This document shows positions 6,427 through 12,437 of a stretch of 12,437 nt of DNA, piece by piece. The notes under the pieces were generated by a model. The model searched no databases. It was not told where the DNA came from and saw only the letters and a list, made by a program, of their open reading frames with translations. Position numbers and translations under genes: made by a program. How positions within the stretch are numbered: the stretch's first letter is position 1; every line of letters starts with the position of its first letter. The DNA is from Planctomycetia bacterium (GTDB taxonomy: Bacteria > Planctomycetota > Phycisphaerae > Phycisphaerales > SM1A02): assembly GCA_009936695.1 (NCBI GenBank), contig JAACEA010000409.1:1-12437 (forward strand). The letters are read 5' to 3'.

Positions 6427-7134
6427 TCAGCTGGAACTCGGAATGCGGCTTGAGATCCACCCGATGAACGCGGGCTGCGCTCGTGACGCGACGAGGATCT
6501 TGCCGGTTCCCTTGAACCGAAGCACCACGCCTTCGCCGGTCTTCACCGACCCCACGACCTTGCCGAGGAATCCGCCGCCCTGGCCGGTCGACATCGAGGC
6601 GCTCATCTCGACGGTGCCCGGCCAGCCGACCACGTGCCCGCTGTCGACGATGAGTTCCCCGCCCGGCGGAATCGACATCTCCTGGATCGCGCCAAGCGCG
6701 GAGACGCAGAGCTTGCCGGTGCCTGAGACGTTCATGATGAAGAAGCCGCCGGTCCCACCGAAGAAGGACCCGCTGATGCTCTTGTTCCGCTTGGTCGCGA
6801 TCTCGAGGGAATCTTCAGCGCAGAGGAAGGCGCCGTCGGTCAACGACCACGATTCATCGCTGAGTTCCACGACGCGGACTTCGCCCGGATGGCCCGGGGC
6901 GAAGAGGATCCTGCCCGCTCCGCCTTCGGCGGTCGCGTGCTGCATGAAGAAGGACTCGCCGGTGGTGGCGGCCCGGGCCAGCGACTTCAAGACGCCGCCC
7001 TTGGCCTTGCCGGTCAGGACGATGGTGTCCTCCATCGCAGCCATGGCACCGCCTTCCGCGATCACGGTCTCGCCCGAGGCGAGCTGGGCGGAGATGAAGG
7101 GATCGGTCGTGCCTTGGATCGTGAATTCAGCCAT
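6427..7134 (-). CDS. AIM24 / TIGR00266 family protein
   Basis: A 235-residue protein of the AIM24 (TIGR00266) family, a conserved beta-helical or double-psi fold of unknown biochemical role in bacteria. Recognisable features are the early Gly/Ala-rich stretch (ASGETVIAEGGAMAAME, about residues 19-35), GGVLKSLARAATTGESFFMQ (46-65), the strand with APGHPGEV (78-85), FFGGTGGFFIMNVSGTG (123-139), the PPGGELIVDSGHVVGW segment (156-171) and GGGFLGKVVGSVKTGEGVVL near 186-205. Length is normal for the family and no signal peptide is present, so it is probably cytoplasmic. The start at 7134 fits the family start; a GGAG lies 12 bases upstream, which is far for a ribosome binding site. It stands alone between 7231-8004 (97 bases upstream) and 5268-6239, and its context says little about its job. 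Confidence 0.9.
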   Translation of the reverse strand: MAEFTIQGTTDPFISAQLASGETVIAEGGAMAAMEDTIVLTGKAKGGVLKSLARAATTGESFFMQHATAEGGAGRILFAPGHPGEVRVVELSDESWSLTDGAFLCAEDSLEIATKRNKSISGSFFGGTGGFFIMNVSGTGKLCVSALGAIQEMSIPPGGELIVDSGHVVGWPGTVEMSASMSTGQGGGFLGKVVGSVKTGEGVVLRFKGTGKILVASRAQPAFIGWISSRIPSSS

Positions 7135-7230
7135 GGTGACGCGGAGCTCCGGTTGAAAGAGTCGGTGACGTGATGGTTGTTCGAGATGATCGACGATGAA
7201 TTTCGATGCGCCCGGGTCCGGTGGCGGATC

Positions 7231-8004
7231 TCATTCGGTGAGCGGTGTCAGTTCGGTGATCCGGAGATTCCGCACGCGGACCGTCATCGGCGGGCCCTGG
7301 TGGACCTGCAGGGCGAATCCGCCTCGGGCCGCGGACTTCGGATGTCGATCGACGGCCAGCATCATCCGCTTGCCATCGATCCAGTGTTCGAGCCTCGGCC
7401 CGACCGCGACGATCCGGTAGGTGTGCCAGCCGTCCTTCTTCGGATCAGCCTCGACGGACTTCAGGTGCTTCTGCAGCGCCTGGTCGTCCCGCCGGGGTTC
7501 GAGGTCCTTGCGAGTGCCGTCGGCATCGAAACGAACGGACTCGCCCCGCTGGACCGCGATGCCCCGGCCACGGGTCTCATAGAGGATGCCGCTGTATCGA
7601 TGGGCCTCGTCGAAGTCGGCCTGGTAGCCGGAGAGGTCGTAGCCGTCGGTGACCTCGGGACCGGTCGCGGTCGAGCGGTACTGCATGCCGCTGTTCGCGC
7701 CGGCGCCCTCGAGCTTGATCTCGAATTCGAGTTCGAAGTCGGTGAAGGTCCCCGGGTGGTGCAGGTAGGTGGTCGTGTTGCAGGGATTCTCGGCGGTGGA
7801 ACGACCGACGATCTCGCCGTTCTCGACGGACCAGAAACGCTCGTCACCGCGCCATCCCTTGAGCGACTTGCCGTCGAAGAGCGGCGTCGTCGCATTCTTT
7901 CCGACGACCTGGTCGCCGACTCGCATGGTCGGCGGTTCGGTCGGCGTCGGGTCGACTGCGCCGGGGCCGAGGTGCAGGAGAAACGCGATGGCGAGGATCT
8001 TCAT
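7231..8004 (-). CDS. Secreted DUF1080 (3-keto-disaccharide hydrolase-type) domain protein
   Basis: A 257-residue exported protein with one DUF1080 domain, a concanavalin-like beta-sandwich that is abundant in planctomycetes and in some members acts on 3-keto-glycosides; the activity here is inferred from family only. The domain spans about 40-252: PLFDGKSLKGW (41-51), FWSVENGEIVGR (57-68), the strand FTDFELEFEIKL, NSGMQYRS (104-111), GYQADFD (126-132), GILYETRGRG (139-148) and the closing GFALQVHQG...VRVRNLRI (229-249). The start at 8004 gives a short hydrophobic signal segment (MKILAIAFLLHLGPGA). A longer frame starting at 8058 would begin inside a terminator hairpin and is rejected. There is no Shine-Dalgarno sequence; a promoter-like pair ends seven bases before the ATG, so the mRNA may be leaderless. 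A terminator separates it from 8101-9105. Confidence 0.9.
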   Translation of the reverse strand: MKILAIAFLLHLGPGAVDPTPTEPPTMRVGDQVVGKNATTPLFDGKSLKGWRGDERFWSVENGEIVGRSTAENPCNTTTYLHHPGTFTDFELEFEIKLEGAGANSGMQYRSTATGPEVTDGYDLSGYQADFDEAHRYSGILYETRGRGIAVQRGESVRFDADGTRKDLEPRRDDQALQKHLKSVEADPKKDGWHTYRIVAVGPRLEHWIDGKRMMLAVDRHPKSAARGGFALQVHQGPPMTVRVRNLRITELTPLTE

Positions 8005-8011
8005 GACCGAG

Positions 8012-8039
8012 ATGGTATCGGCTCCCGGTGTTCCGTCAT
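8012..8039 (-). promoter_or_regulatory. Putative leaderless promoter of the DUF1080 gene
   Basis: On the minus strand ATGACG (8034-8039, four of six to TTGACA) is followed after 16 bases by TACCAT (8012-8017, fits TAnnnT). The -10 ends seven bases before the ATG at 8004, which would place the transcript start at the initiation codon. No ribosome binding site is present. Confidence 0.4.
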
Positions 8040-8043
8040 GAGA

Positions 8044-8073
8044 ACCGCCCGCCGGCATGCGCCGACGGGCGGT
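8044..8073 (-). terminator. Strong hairpin terminator after the paralogue gene 8101-9105
   Basis: A 13-pair stem, ACCGCCCG-T-CGGC on the minus strand against GCCGGCGGGCGGT, with loop GCAT. One pair is U-G in minus-strand RNA but C/A mismatched in plus-strand RNA, so the hairpin is built for the minus strand. Only a short TTCTC tail follows. It starts 28 bases past the stop of 8101-9105. Confidence 0.65.
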
Positions 8074-8100
8074 CTGGATTCGCTGGGATTCGATTTCTGG

Positions 8101-9105
8101 TCAGCCGGCGGCCCGCTTGAGGGTGGTCATGTCGCTGGGCTCGCCGGTGGCGTTCGGCGGCTTCACGCCCTCGAAGGTGAAGTCCATCCACTGATTGGTC
8201 CACTCGTCACCGGTGATCGTCTCCTCGGTGCTGAACGTGACATCGTCGCCGTTCGCGTTGCGTCCGGACCAGTCGCAGCGGATGACCGTGGCCTTGCCGG
8301 TCTTGGAGATCTTCGGCTTCGCGGTCATGCGCATCCCGTTCGCGAAGGCGTTCATGCACCAGACGTCGCCGCTGCGGCGGTCGAGCATCCAGGTTCGCTT
8401 GGCGCGGAGGGTGGGCTCCCCGTCACCGACCTTCCGATGAATCGTCGCGTCGAGGGTGTGCTGGCCCGGCCCCCATGCGACGTCGACCATCACGGTCACG
8501 TCCTTGCCGGCATCGTTGGTGAAACTCCGCGTCCAGCTTCCGACCATCTGCGCCGCCTGCGGCATCGCCTGCTGGAAGGCGTTGACGGCGTCGAGCTTCG
8601 CGGTCTTGATGGGGAACGGCGTGCCCGACGTGGTCTCGAAGGTTCGATCGATCACGTCGTCACCGAAGGTGTCGGTCATGGTGATCTCGGATCGACTGGA
8701 GCCGTCGAGGTTGGTGGTCTTCCAGTTCCAGACGACCTTGCCGGCGTCCCGGTCCACGTCCTCGACGTGTCCCTTGTAGGCGAGTTCGCCATCGACCCCG
8801 ACCTGGAAACCGCCGGCTTCGATCCGGCCTGCCTCGGGGTTCCACCAGCAACCGCCGGTCTCGAACACCATCGGCTGGCCCGGAGCCTCCGAGAAGCGCC
8901 ACTGCATGCGCTCGAACGGAACGACCCACTCGCTGGTGGTCAGGAGGGCCGGCGCGTCCGCGCCGTCGAGGGAGACGGCCCAGCTGCCGTCGTAACCACC
9001 GACGGCCTGCCACCAGTTCTCGGCGGTGGGCTTTTCAGCGGCGGCGGCGGTCGCGAGGAGCATCACGGGCACGGCGGTCGAGATCGATCGAACAAGGTTC
9101 CTCAT
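8101..9105 (-). CDS. Secreted protein of unknown function, paralogue of 5268-6239
   Basis: A 334-residue exported protein of unknown function. Two adjacent ATGs exist (9108 and 9105); GGAG is two bases before the first and five before the second, so 9105 is preferred. A longer frame to 9159 overlaps the promoter and is rejected. The N-terminus (MRNLVRSISTAVPVMLLATAAAA) is a signal peptide. Blocks shared with the product of 5268-6239 are PTAENWWQAVGGYDG (27-41), EWVVPFERMQWRF (59-71), MTDTFGDDVIDRTFETTSGTP (143-163), MVGSWT (187-192), VAWGPGQHTL (209-218) and DWSGRNANGDDV (278-289). As in the paralogue, two similar halves (about 30-165 and 185-315) suggest duplicated lipocalin-like or DUF1579-like barrels. 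Aromatic residues are many and cysteines few (C86, C250, C277). A good promoter (9168-9196) and the terminator at 8044-8073 make it a single-gene unit. Confidence 0.82.
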   Translation of the reverse strand: MRNLVRSISTAVPVMLLATAAAAEKPTAENWWQAVGGYDGSWAVSLDGADAPALLTTSEWVVPFERMQWRFSEAPGQPMVFETGGCWWNPEAGRIEAGGFQVGVDGELAYKGHVEDVDRDAGKVVWNWKTTNLDGSSRSEITMTDTFGDDVIDRTFETTSGTPFPIKTAKLDAVNAFQQAMPQAAQMVGSWTRSFTNDAGKDVTVMVDVAWGPGQHTLDATIHRKVGDGEPTLRAKRTWMLDRRSGDVWCMNAFANGMRMTAKPKISKTGKATVIRCDWSGRNANGDDVTFSTEETITGDEWTNQWMDFTFEGVKPPNATGEPSDMTTLKRAAG

Positions 9106-9167
9106 CATTTCTCCAGTTCTTTCGTGATTGCGTGTCAGGGTGGCCCCACCCGGGCCCACCGCCGTGG

Positions 9168-9196
9168 AACGTAGAAGAGATTCGCCGTCGCGTCAA
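9168..9196 (-). promoter_or_regulatory. Sigma-70-type promoter of 8101-9105
   Basis: On the minus strand TTGACG (9191-9196, five of six) is followed after exactly 17 bases by TACGTT (9168-9173, fits TAnnnT). Transcription would begin near 9161 and give a leader of about 55 bases that contains the GGAG site. It is the best promoter match in the window. Confidence 0.55.
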
Positions 9197-9233
9197 TCCA
9201 ACGCACTTCCTGATGGGTGTCGCGGGCTCCATG

Positions 9234-9239
9234 TAAAAT
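9234..9239 (+). promoter_or_regulatory. -10-like hexamer TAAAAT before the DUF1801 gene
   Basis: TAAAAT differs from TATAAT by one base and lies 21 bases before the ATG at 9261, leaving a short leader that contains the AAAGGAG ribosome binding site (about 9250-9256). A clear -35 is not seen. It would be divergent from the promoter at 9168-9196. Confidence 0.4.
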
Positions 9240-9260
9240 GAATGGCGTCAAAGGAGACCC

Positions 9261-9830
9261 ATGCCGAACCCACCTGCCGCCGTTCGAGCCTACTTCGCAG
9301 CATTGCCCGCGGATCGCCGGGAGGTGCTCGAAGCGGTCCACGAAGTGATCGAACGGAACCTCCCGAAGGGTTACGAAGGAGGCATGCAGTACGGCATGCC
9401 GGCGTGGTTCGTCCCCCATTCCCTGTTCCCCGATGGGTATCACTGCGATCCGAGTCAGCCGGTGCCGTTCGTCAGCATCGCGAGCCAGAAGAAGCACATC
9501 GGGCTCTACTTCTTCTGCATCTACCTCGACGAGGATGTTCGCGCGTGGTTCGAGTCGGAATGGCGGAAGACCGGCAAGCGATGGGACGCCGGCAAGAGCT
9601 GCGTTCGGGTGAAGCGCCTCGACGACATTCCGCTTCCGCTGATCGGAAAGTTGATCAAGAAGCTCTCGGTGAAGAAGTTCCTCGCGAGTTACGAGGCGAT
9701 CCGGCCGGCCCCGAAGTCGAAGACGCCGAAGCAGGTGGCCGGGAAGACGGTCAAGAAGAAAGCAGCCACGAAGAAGGCGGTCACCAGGAAGGCGGGCGTT
9801 CGAAAGAAGACGGCGATCCGCAAGAAGTGA
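9261..9830 (+). CDS. DUF1801 domain protein with lysine-rich histone H1-like tail
   Basis: A 189-residue cytoplasmic protein. Residues 1-147 form a DUF1801 (YdhG-like) domain, a small alpha/beta fold of uncertain role: the N-terminal helix pair (VRAYFAALPADRREVLEAVHEVI), GYEGGMQYGMPAWF (37-50), VSIASQKKHIGLYFF (71-85) and the conserved closing helix with GKSCVRVKRLDDIP (111-124) are typical. Residues 150-189 are an unstructured basic tail with repeated KKAATKKAV-type units, as in histone H1-like bacterial proteins, and suggest DNA or RNA binding; this addition is unusual for DUF1801. The start at 9261 is fixed by AAAGGAG five bases upstream. It is a lone gene, divergent from 8101-9105, and ends before a long hairpin (9902-9950). 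Confidence 0.88.
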   Translation: MPNPPAAVRAYFAALPADRREVLEAVHEVIERNLPKGYEGGMQYGMPAWFVPHSLFPDGYHCDPSQPVPFVSIASQKKHIGLYFFCIYLDEDVRAWFESEWRKTGKRWDAGKSCVRVKRLDDIPLPLIGKLIKKLSVKKFLASYEAIRPAPKSKTPKQVAGKTVKKKAATKKAVTRKAGVRKKTAIRKK

Positions 9831-9901
9831 ACGGATTCGGCGGCCGGGCGAGCGCTCGATTCTGAAAATCCGGTCAGGACCCGTTCCCGGGGTCGTCGTG
9901 A

Positions 9902-9950
9902 CCCCTCCGCTCCCTTCCCCCCTTCAGGGGAAAGGAAGGGAGCGGAGGGG
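9902..9950. repeat. Long intergenic inverted repeat (21 base pairs)
   Basis: CCCCTCCGCTCCCTTCC (9902-9918) pairs perfectly over 17 bases with 9934-9950. Inside, CCCC (9919-9922) pairs with GGGG (9927-9930) around the loop TTCA, leaving a three-base bulge AAA (9931-9933). No T-run follows on either side, so it looks like a REP-type mobile palindrome or a processing/stability hairpin rather than a classical terminator. A smaller hairpin (GACCCG...CGGGGTC, about 9878-9893) lies just before it. It sits between the DUF1801 gene and the nuclease operon. Confidence 0.75.
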
Positions 9951-9996
9951 GCTCGGCACGGTGCCGGTCTCCGCCCTCCCCCGACCGGAGGTCGAC

Positions 9997-10707
9997 ATGA
10001 CCGATCGCAACCGTCGTTTTCGTTCCCGACTCACCGCCACCGAGGCGGCTCGGGCCCTGCATCTCGATTTCGAAGGCTTCAAGAACGGGCCACCGGTCTT
10101 CGCCGGCGTCCGGGTCGATGGGAGCTGGACCGCCACCGTGTTCGGTGACGTGGCCCCGAATCTGGTTCCGGCGGCCGAGGCGAAGGGGCTCCCCGTCGCC
10201 ACGCTCGATGCGTTTCTCCACGAGACCGTCGAACGGGCGGTCGCCGAGGATCGAGTGGTCACGGGATTCTCGACGCGGGAGTTTCTGGTCTTCGCGGAAC
10301 GTGGCGTCGCGTCGAAGCATCTCCGATCGCGGTTCGTGAATCTCCTCCCGCTCGGTCGGCGGTGGCGGCGGGAAACGCACCCCGAGGTCGATGCCAGGGT
10401 GAAGGCATCCCGAGCTCGCCGGAAGCGGGCGGGTCGATGGGTCGGCGGACATGGCAACACGTTGCTCGATTTCGCGTGGCTCCTCGCAGCGCCGCGTCGT
10501 GCGTCATACGGCAAGGGATGCACCACGAGCCGGCTTCGTCACGTCATGACGCAGGTCGAACGTCGCGGCGACTTCTCGCGACTGACGCCGACCGCCAAGG
10601 GAAAGTGGACCCGGGTGCTGCAGCACAACGAGACCGACTGCCTCTGGTCCTCGCTGCTCGCCGAGGCGGGAGCGTCCGACGATGCCCGGATGGAGGCGGA
10701 CCGATGA
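9997..10707 (+). CDS. Putative RNase H-like (DEDD-type) nuclease domain protein
   Basis: A 236-residue cytoplasmic protein that looks like an RNase H-fold exonuclease related to the RNase_H_2/YprB type. Evidence is the early strand ALHLDFEGF (residues 20-28) with the acidic pair D24/E26, the following strands FAGVRVDG and WTATVFG, and near the C-terminus LQHNETDCLWSSLLAEA (208-224), which has the N-x-x-D arrangement of the last metal ligand (D214). A middle acidic ligand is not certain (E95 in FSTREF is a candidate), so activity is unproven. Residues 120-150 are strongly basic. The ATG at 9997 has GGAGG five bases upstream; a longer frame from 9898 would start within the palindrome and is rejected. 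Its stop overlaps the next start (ATGA), so the two are translationally coupled and probably act together. Confidence 0.7.
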   Translation: MTDRNRRFRSRLTATEAARALHLDFEGFKNGPPVFAGVRVDGSWTATVFGDVAPNLVPAAEAKGLPVATLDAFLHETVERAVAEDRVVTGFSTREFLVFAERGVASKHLRSRFVNLLPLGRRWRRETHPEVDARVKASRARRKRAGRWVGGHGNTLLDFAWLLAAPRRASYGKGCTTSRLRHVMTQVERRGDFSRLTPTAKGKWTRVLQHNETDCLWSSLLAEAGASDDARMEADR

Positions 10708-11429
10708 ACTGGCTTCCCGGATTTCTCACGCAGTGTCGGCGTGATCATCTGTGCATGGTGGGTTCCTGCACGACCTGTGGATGCGGGACGTTTCTGAAGC
10801 GTCTCCGAGATCGTGCCGGTGTCGAAGGTGATGTGGCCGGACGCCTTGGTGGACGGTCGGCGGTCGGACACGGGTTGATCATCGGATTGCTGGCGCTCGA
10901 GCCGGCCGATCGTGATCTCGTCGCCGTGCCGGGTCTGGCACGGGTCGTCGACGAGGCCCGAACTCGGCATCCCGACGGCGAGGCGGGCTTGGATTCCATG
11001 CTTCGAGGCACGACCGCGGCCTGGATGATCGCCCGCTTGCGAGAAGCCGGGGTCGAGGCGGAACGTCGGCGTGACCGTCGTCGCCGTGAGTTCGAGCGCC
11101 GGGGTCGGGCCGATCGAACGCGTCGGCGTCGTCGGGCATGGGAACGTCGAGTCCGTCATCAGGAGCGTCTGGCGGCGAAGCGGGTTCGCGACCGGGGGCT
11201 CGATGCGGCGATGGCGGACTACCGGGCGAGGTCGCCCGAGGCGAGGCTCCGGTGGCTGTCAGAATCCCCCGGGGGATTCCCGCTCGATCGAATCCCCGAC
11301 GAGCTGATCCCGTGTGATGCCGACCTGCTGATGATCACTCGTTCCGAACGGCGGTCGTTGATCGATGCGATCGGTGGGCGTCGTCGCGGCTGGAAGCGTC
11401 TTCGCGATCGGCTCGCGTCGCCGGAATGA
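10704..11429 (+). CDS. Cysteine-cluster, arginine-rich protein coupled to the RNase H-like nuclease
   Basis: A 241-residue protein I do not recognise. The N-terminus has a compact cysteine cluster, C11, C17, C22, C25 and C27 plus H15 (CRRDHLCMVGSCTTCGCG), which could bind zinc or an iron-sulfur cluster. Residues 36-110 form an ordinary helical domain, 111-165 are very rich in arginine and charged residues and probably form a long helix or coiled coil able to bind nucleic acid, and 175-236 a final helical part with further arginines. The start at 10704 overlaps the nuclease stop by four bases and has GGAGG seven bases upstream; a frame extending back to 10362 is rejected. In its first 30 codons I counted 11 ending in A or T, against 4 in the metallopeptidase at 3774, so codon use differs from its neighbours. 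A role as nuclease partner or specificity factor is inference from coupling only. Confidence 0.75.
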   Translation: MNWLPGFLTQCRRDHLCMVGSCTTCGCGTFLKRLRDRAGVEGDVAGRLGGRSAVGHGLIIGLLALEPADRDLVAVPGLARVVDEARTRHPDGEAGLDSMLRGTTAAWMIARLREAGVEAERRRDRRRREFERRGRADRTRRRRRAWERRVRHQERLAAKRVRDRGLDAAMADYRARSPEARLRWLSESPGGFPLDRIPDELIPCDADLLMITRSERRSLIDAIGGRRRGWKRLRDRLASPE

Positions 11430-11449
11430 GGTGGGCCGCGTGGATCGTC

Positions 11450-11469
11450 CGATCAAGCCCGCTTGATCG
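11450..11469. terminator. Inverted repeat at the junction of convergent genes
   Basis: CGATCAAG (11450-11457) and CTTGATCG (11462-11469) pair perfectly around CCCG. It starts 21 bases after the stop of 10704-11429 and overlaps the last codons of the sulfotransferase gene. There is no T-run, so termination is only a possibility. Confidence 0.3.
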
Positions 11470-12437
11470 AATCGAATCCACGGCGGAACGCCCCGAGTTT
11501 CGATTCGAAGGCCTCGGCGCGACCGATCGCCGACGTGTTGATCGGTCGACGAAGTTGCTGCTCCGAAAGCGTCGGCACGAAACGCCCGGACTTCTTCGCG
11601 TCGGTCGCGAGGCGCTCGGGATGCAGGCAGGCCTCGTCGAACGGCAGGCCGCACGCCTCGATGATCTCCGGAACGGTCGCTTCGGGGTCCTTGGCGAGCG
11701 ACCGATAGTCGACGACCGCGGTCGGATTCGGGAGCGTGCGGGTCCAGTGATCGACCAGTCGGCGGTGCATCGCGCTGAATGCGCCGATCCAGTCGAGTCG
11801 GGTGGTCCACGCCATGCTCACGGGATCGAAGAGGTTCGCCCAGATCGAGATCGCGGTGTCCTCGAGATCACGATCGGTGAAGAGCACCGTGGCCTTCGGG
11901 AAGAGCAGTCCGATCATGCCGGCCTGCCGCGGGAGCATCAGGCTCTTGTTCGCGATCCGCGCTCGCCGCCCGCCGATCGCCTGAAGGCCGCGAAGGTAGT
12001 CCGCGCGGATCCGCTCGAGCATCGCATCGTCGGCCGCCGCGGTGCGGAAGGCGACTTCGGGCCCCTGGACCCCGAGGTGCTTCGAGACGATCTCGTCGAG
12101 CAGTCCCGTCTCGCCGGCGCCGTGGGCGTCGGGATGGGCGCCGACGACCCGCTCCAGCAGGGACGTGCCGCTCCGGGGAAGCCCGACGATGAACACCGGC
12201 AGGCGACTCTCGGCGTTGGCGGTGGACTTCCGGTCGTGATGGATCTCCGCGGGGAAGGCGGCGATCAGGCCGTCGGTCAGGCGGTCCGCCTCGGCGACGT
12301 CGAACATCCCGGGGACCACGGCGTTCATCCGCTCGTAGGCGTCGACCGCTTCGGGGTATCGGGCGGCCTTCTCCAGCGATCGTCCCAGCAGGGACAGCAG
12401 CGGGCGGACGACCAGCGCCGGCTGTCCCTTCTCGTGA
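11453..12437 (-). CDS. TPR-sulfotransferase (5' end outside window)
   Basis: A sulfotransferase of the Sulfotransfer_3 type, which moves sulfate from PAPS to an acceptor that cannot be told from the sequence. The frame stays open to the right edge, so the start is missing; 328 residues are visible. The first 60 or so (LLGRSLEKAARYPEAVDAYER and following) look like the end of a tetratricopeptide region, as in the common planctomycete TPR-sulfotransferase fusion. Then come the 5'-phosphosulfate loop VGLPRSGTSLLE (visible residues 84-95), NKSLMLP, the 3'-phosphate motif FTDRDLEDTAIS with R189 and S197 of the visible part, VDYRSLAKDPEATV, and the typical C-terminal R-x-VPTLSEQQLRRPI. An internal ATG at 12328 exists but lies within the TPR-like helix and is not the start. 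It is convergent with 10704-11429; the gap is 23 bases. Confidence 0.9.
   Translation of the reverse strand, partial: HEKGQPALVVRPLLSLLGRSLEKAARYPEAVDAYERMNAVVPGMFDVAEADRLTDGLIAAFPAEIHHDRKSTANAESRLPVFIVGLPRSGTSLLERVVGAHPDAHGAGETGLLDEIVSKHLGVQGPEVAFRTAAADDAMLERIRADYLRGLQAIGGRRARIANKSLMLPRQAGMIGLLFPKATVLFTDRDLEDTAISIWANLFDPVSMAWTTRLDWIGAFSAMHRRLVDHWTRTLPNPTAVVDYRSLAKDPEATVPEIIEACGLPFDEACLHPERLATDAKKSGRFVPTLSEQQLRRPINTSAIGRAEAFESKLGAFRRGFDSIKRA

Noticed and set aside
8005..8058. N-terminal extension of the DUF1080 protein to 8058
   Set aside because: The start would lie in the loop of the terminator at 8044-8073, and the hydrophobic signal segment begins at 8004.
7177..9174. A 665-codon open frame on the plus strand, the longest in the window
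   Set aside because: It is antisense to the DUF1080 gene and to the paralogue gene, runs through a terminator and the promoter at 9168-9196, has no ribosome binding site and no recognisable domain. The opposite strand has signal peptides, family motifs and start sites.
9898..9996. Upstream start of the RNase H-like gene at 9898
   Set aside because: It would translate through the long palindrome; the ATG at 9997 has GGAGG five bases before it.
10362..10703. Upstream extension of the Cys/Arg-rich protein to 10362
   Set aside because: It would overlap most of the nuclease gene in another frame; the ATGA junction with a good ribosome binding site fixes the start at 10704.
11450..11469. Palindrome at 11450-11469 as an attachment site
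   Set aside because: No integrase, tRNA or direct repeat is nearby, and it overlaps the end of the sulfotransferase gene; a 3'-end hairpin is the simpler reading.

Overview
The window is GC-rich DNA from what is most likely a planctomycete of the class Phycisphaerae. The pointers are a secreted protein ending in two dockerin-like EF-hand repeats (D-x-N-x-D-G...AADLG), a secreted DUF1080 protein, a TPR-sulfotransferase and a general excess of exported proteins. This placement is inference from gene content; no rRNA or other taxonomic marker is present. I see no tRNA, CRISPR array, insertion sequence, integrase or phage gene.

Layout. Left part (1-3691, minus strand): a two-domain thioredoxin-like protein cut by the left edge, a predicted beta-propeller with a dockerin-like tail, and a small secreted zinc metallopeptidase. 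A fragment of a dockerin-like repeat lies just past the stop of that peptidase, in the same frame. Middle (3774-5189, plus): a larger secreted zinc metallopeptidase, divergent from the small one across 82 bases, closed by a strong two-way terminator. Centre (5268-9105, minus): two paralogous secreted proteins of unknown function (5268-6239 and 8101-9105) flank an AIM24/TIGR00266 protein and a DUF1080 protein. Right part: a DUF1801 protein with a lysine-rich tail (9261-9830, plus), a long intergenic hairpin, a translationally coupled pair (RNase H-like nuclease plus a Cys/Arg-rich protein, 9997-11429, plus), and a sulfotransferase with a TPR-like N-terminus cut by the right edge (minus).

How the genes work together. 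Seven of the eleven genes appear to start with a signal peptide, so most of the window serves the cell envelope or periplasm: thiol-disulfide chemistry, peptidases, a sugar-type beta-sandwich domain and adhesion-like modules. The only clear operon is 9997-11429 (ATGA overlap). The other genes seem to be single units, several with their own terminator hairpin. Three genes (2930-3691, 3774-5189, 7231-8004) lack a Shine-Dalgarno sequence and have a -10-like hexamer 6-7 nt before the ATG, which suggests leaderless mRNAs.

No stretch above 300 bases lacks a gene. The longest gaps are 2702-2929 (dockerin remnant, terminator, leader of the propeller gene), 6240-6426 (hairpins and a -10-like site), 9831-9996 (long hairpin) and 9106-9260 (two divergent promoters). 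The 96 bases at 7135-7230 hold nothing I can recognise.
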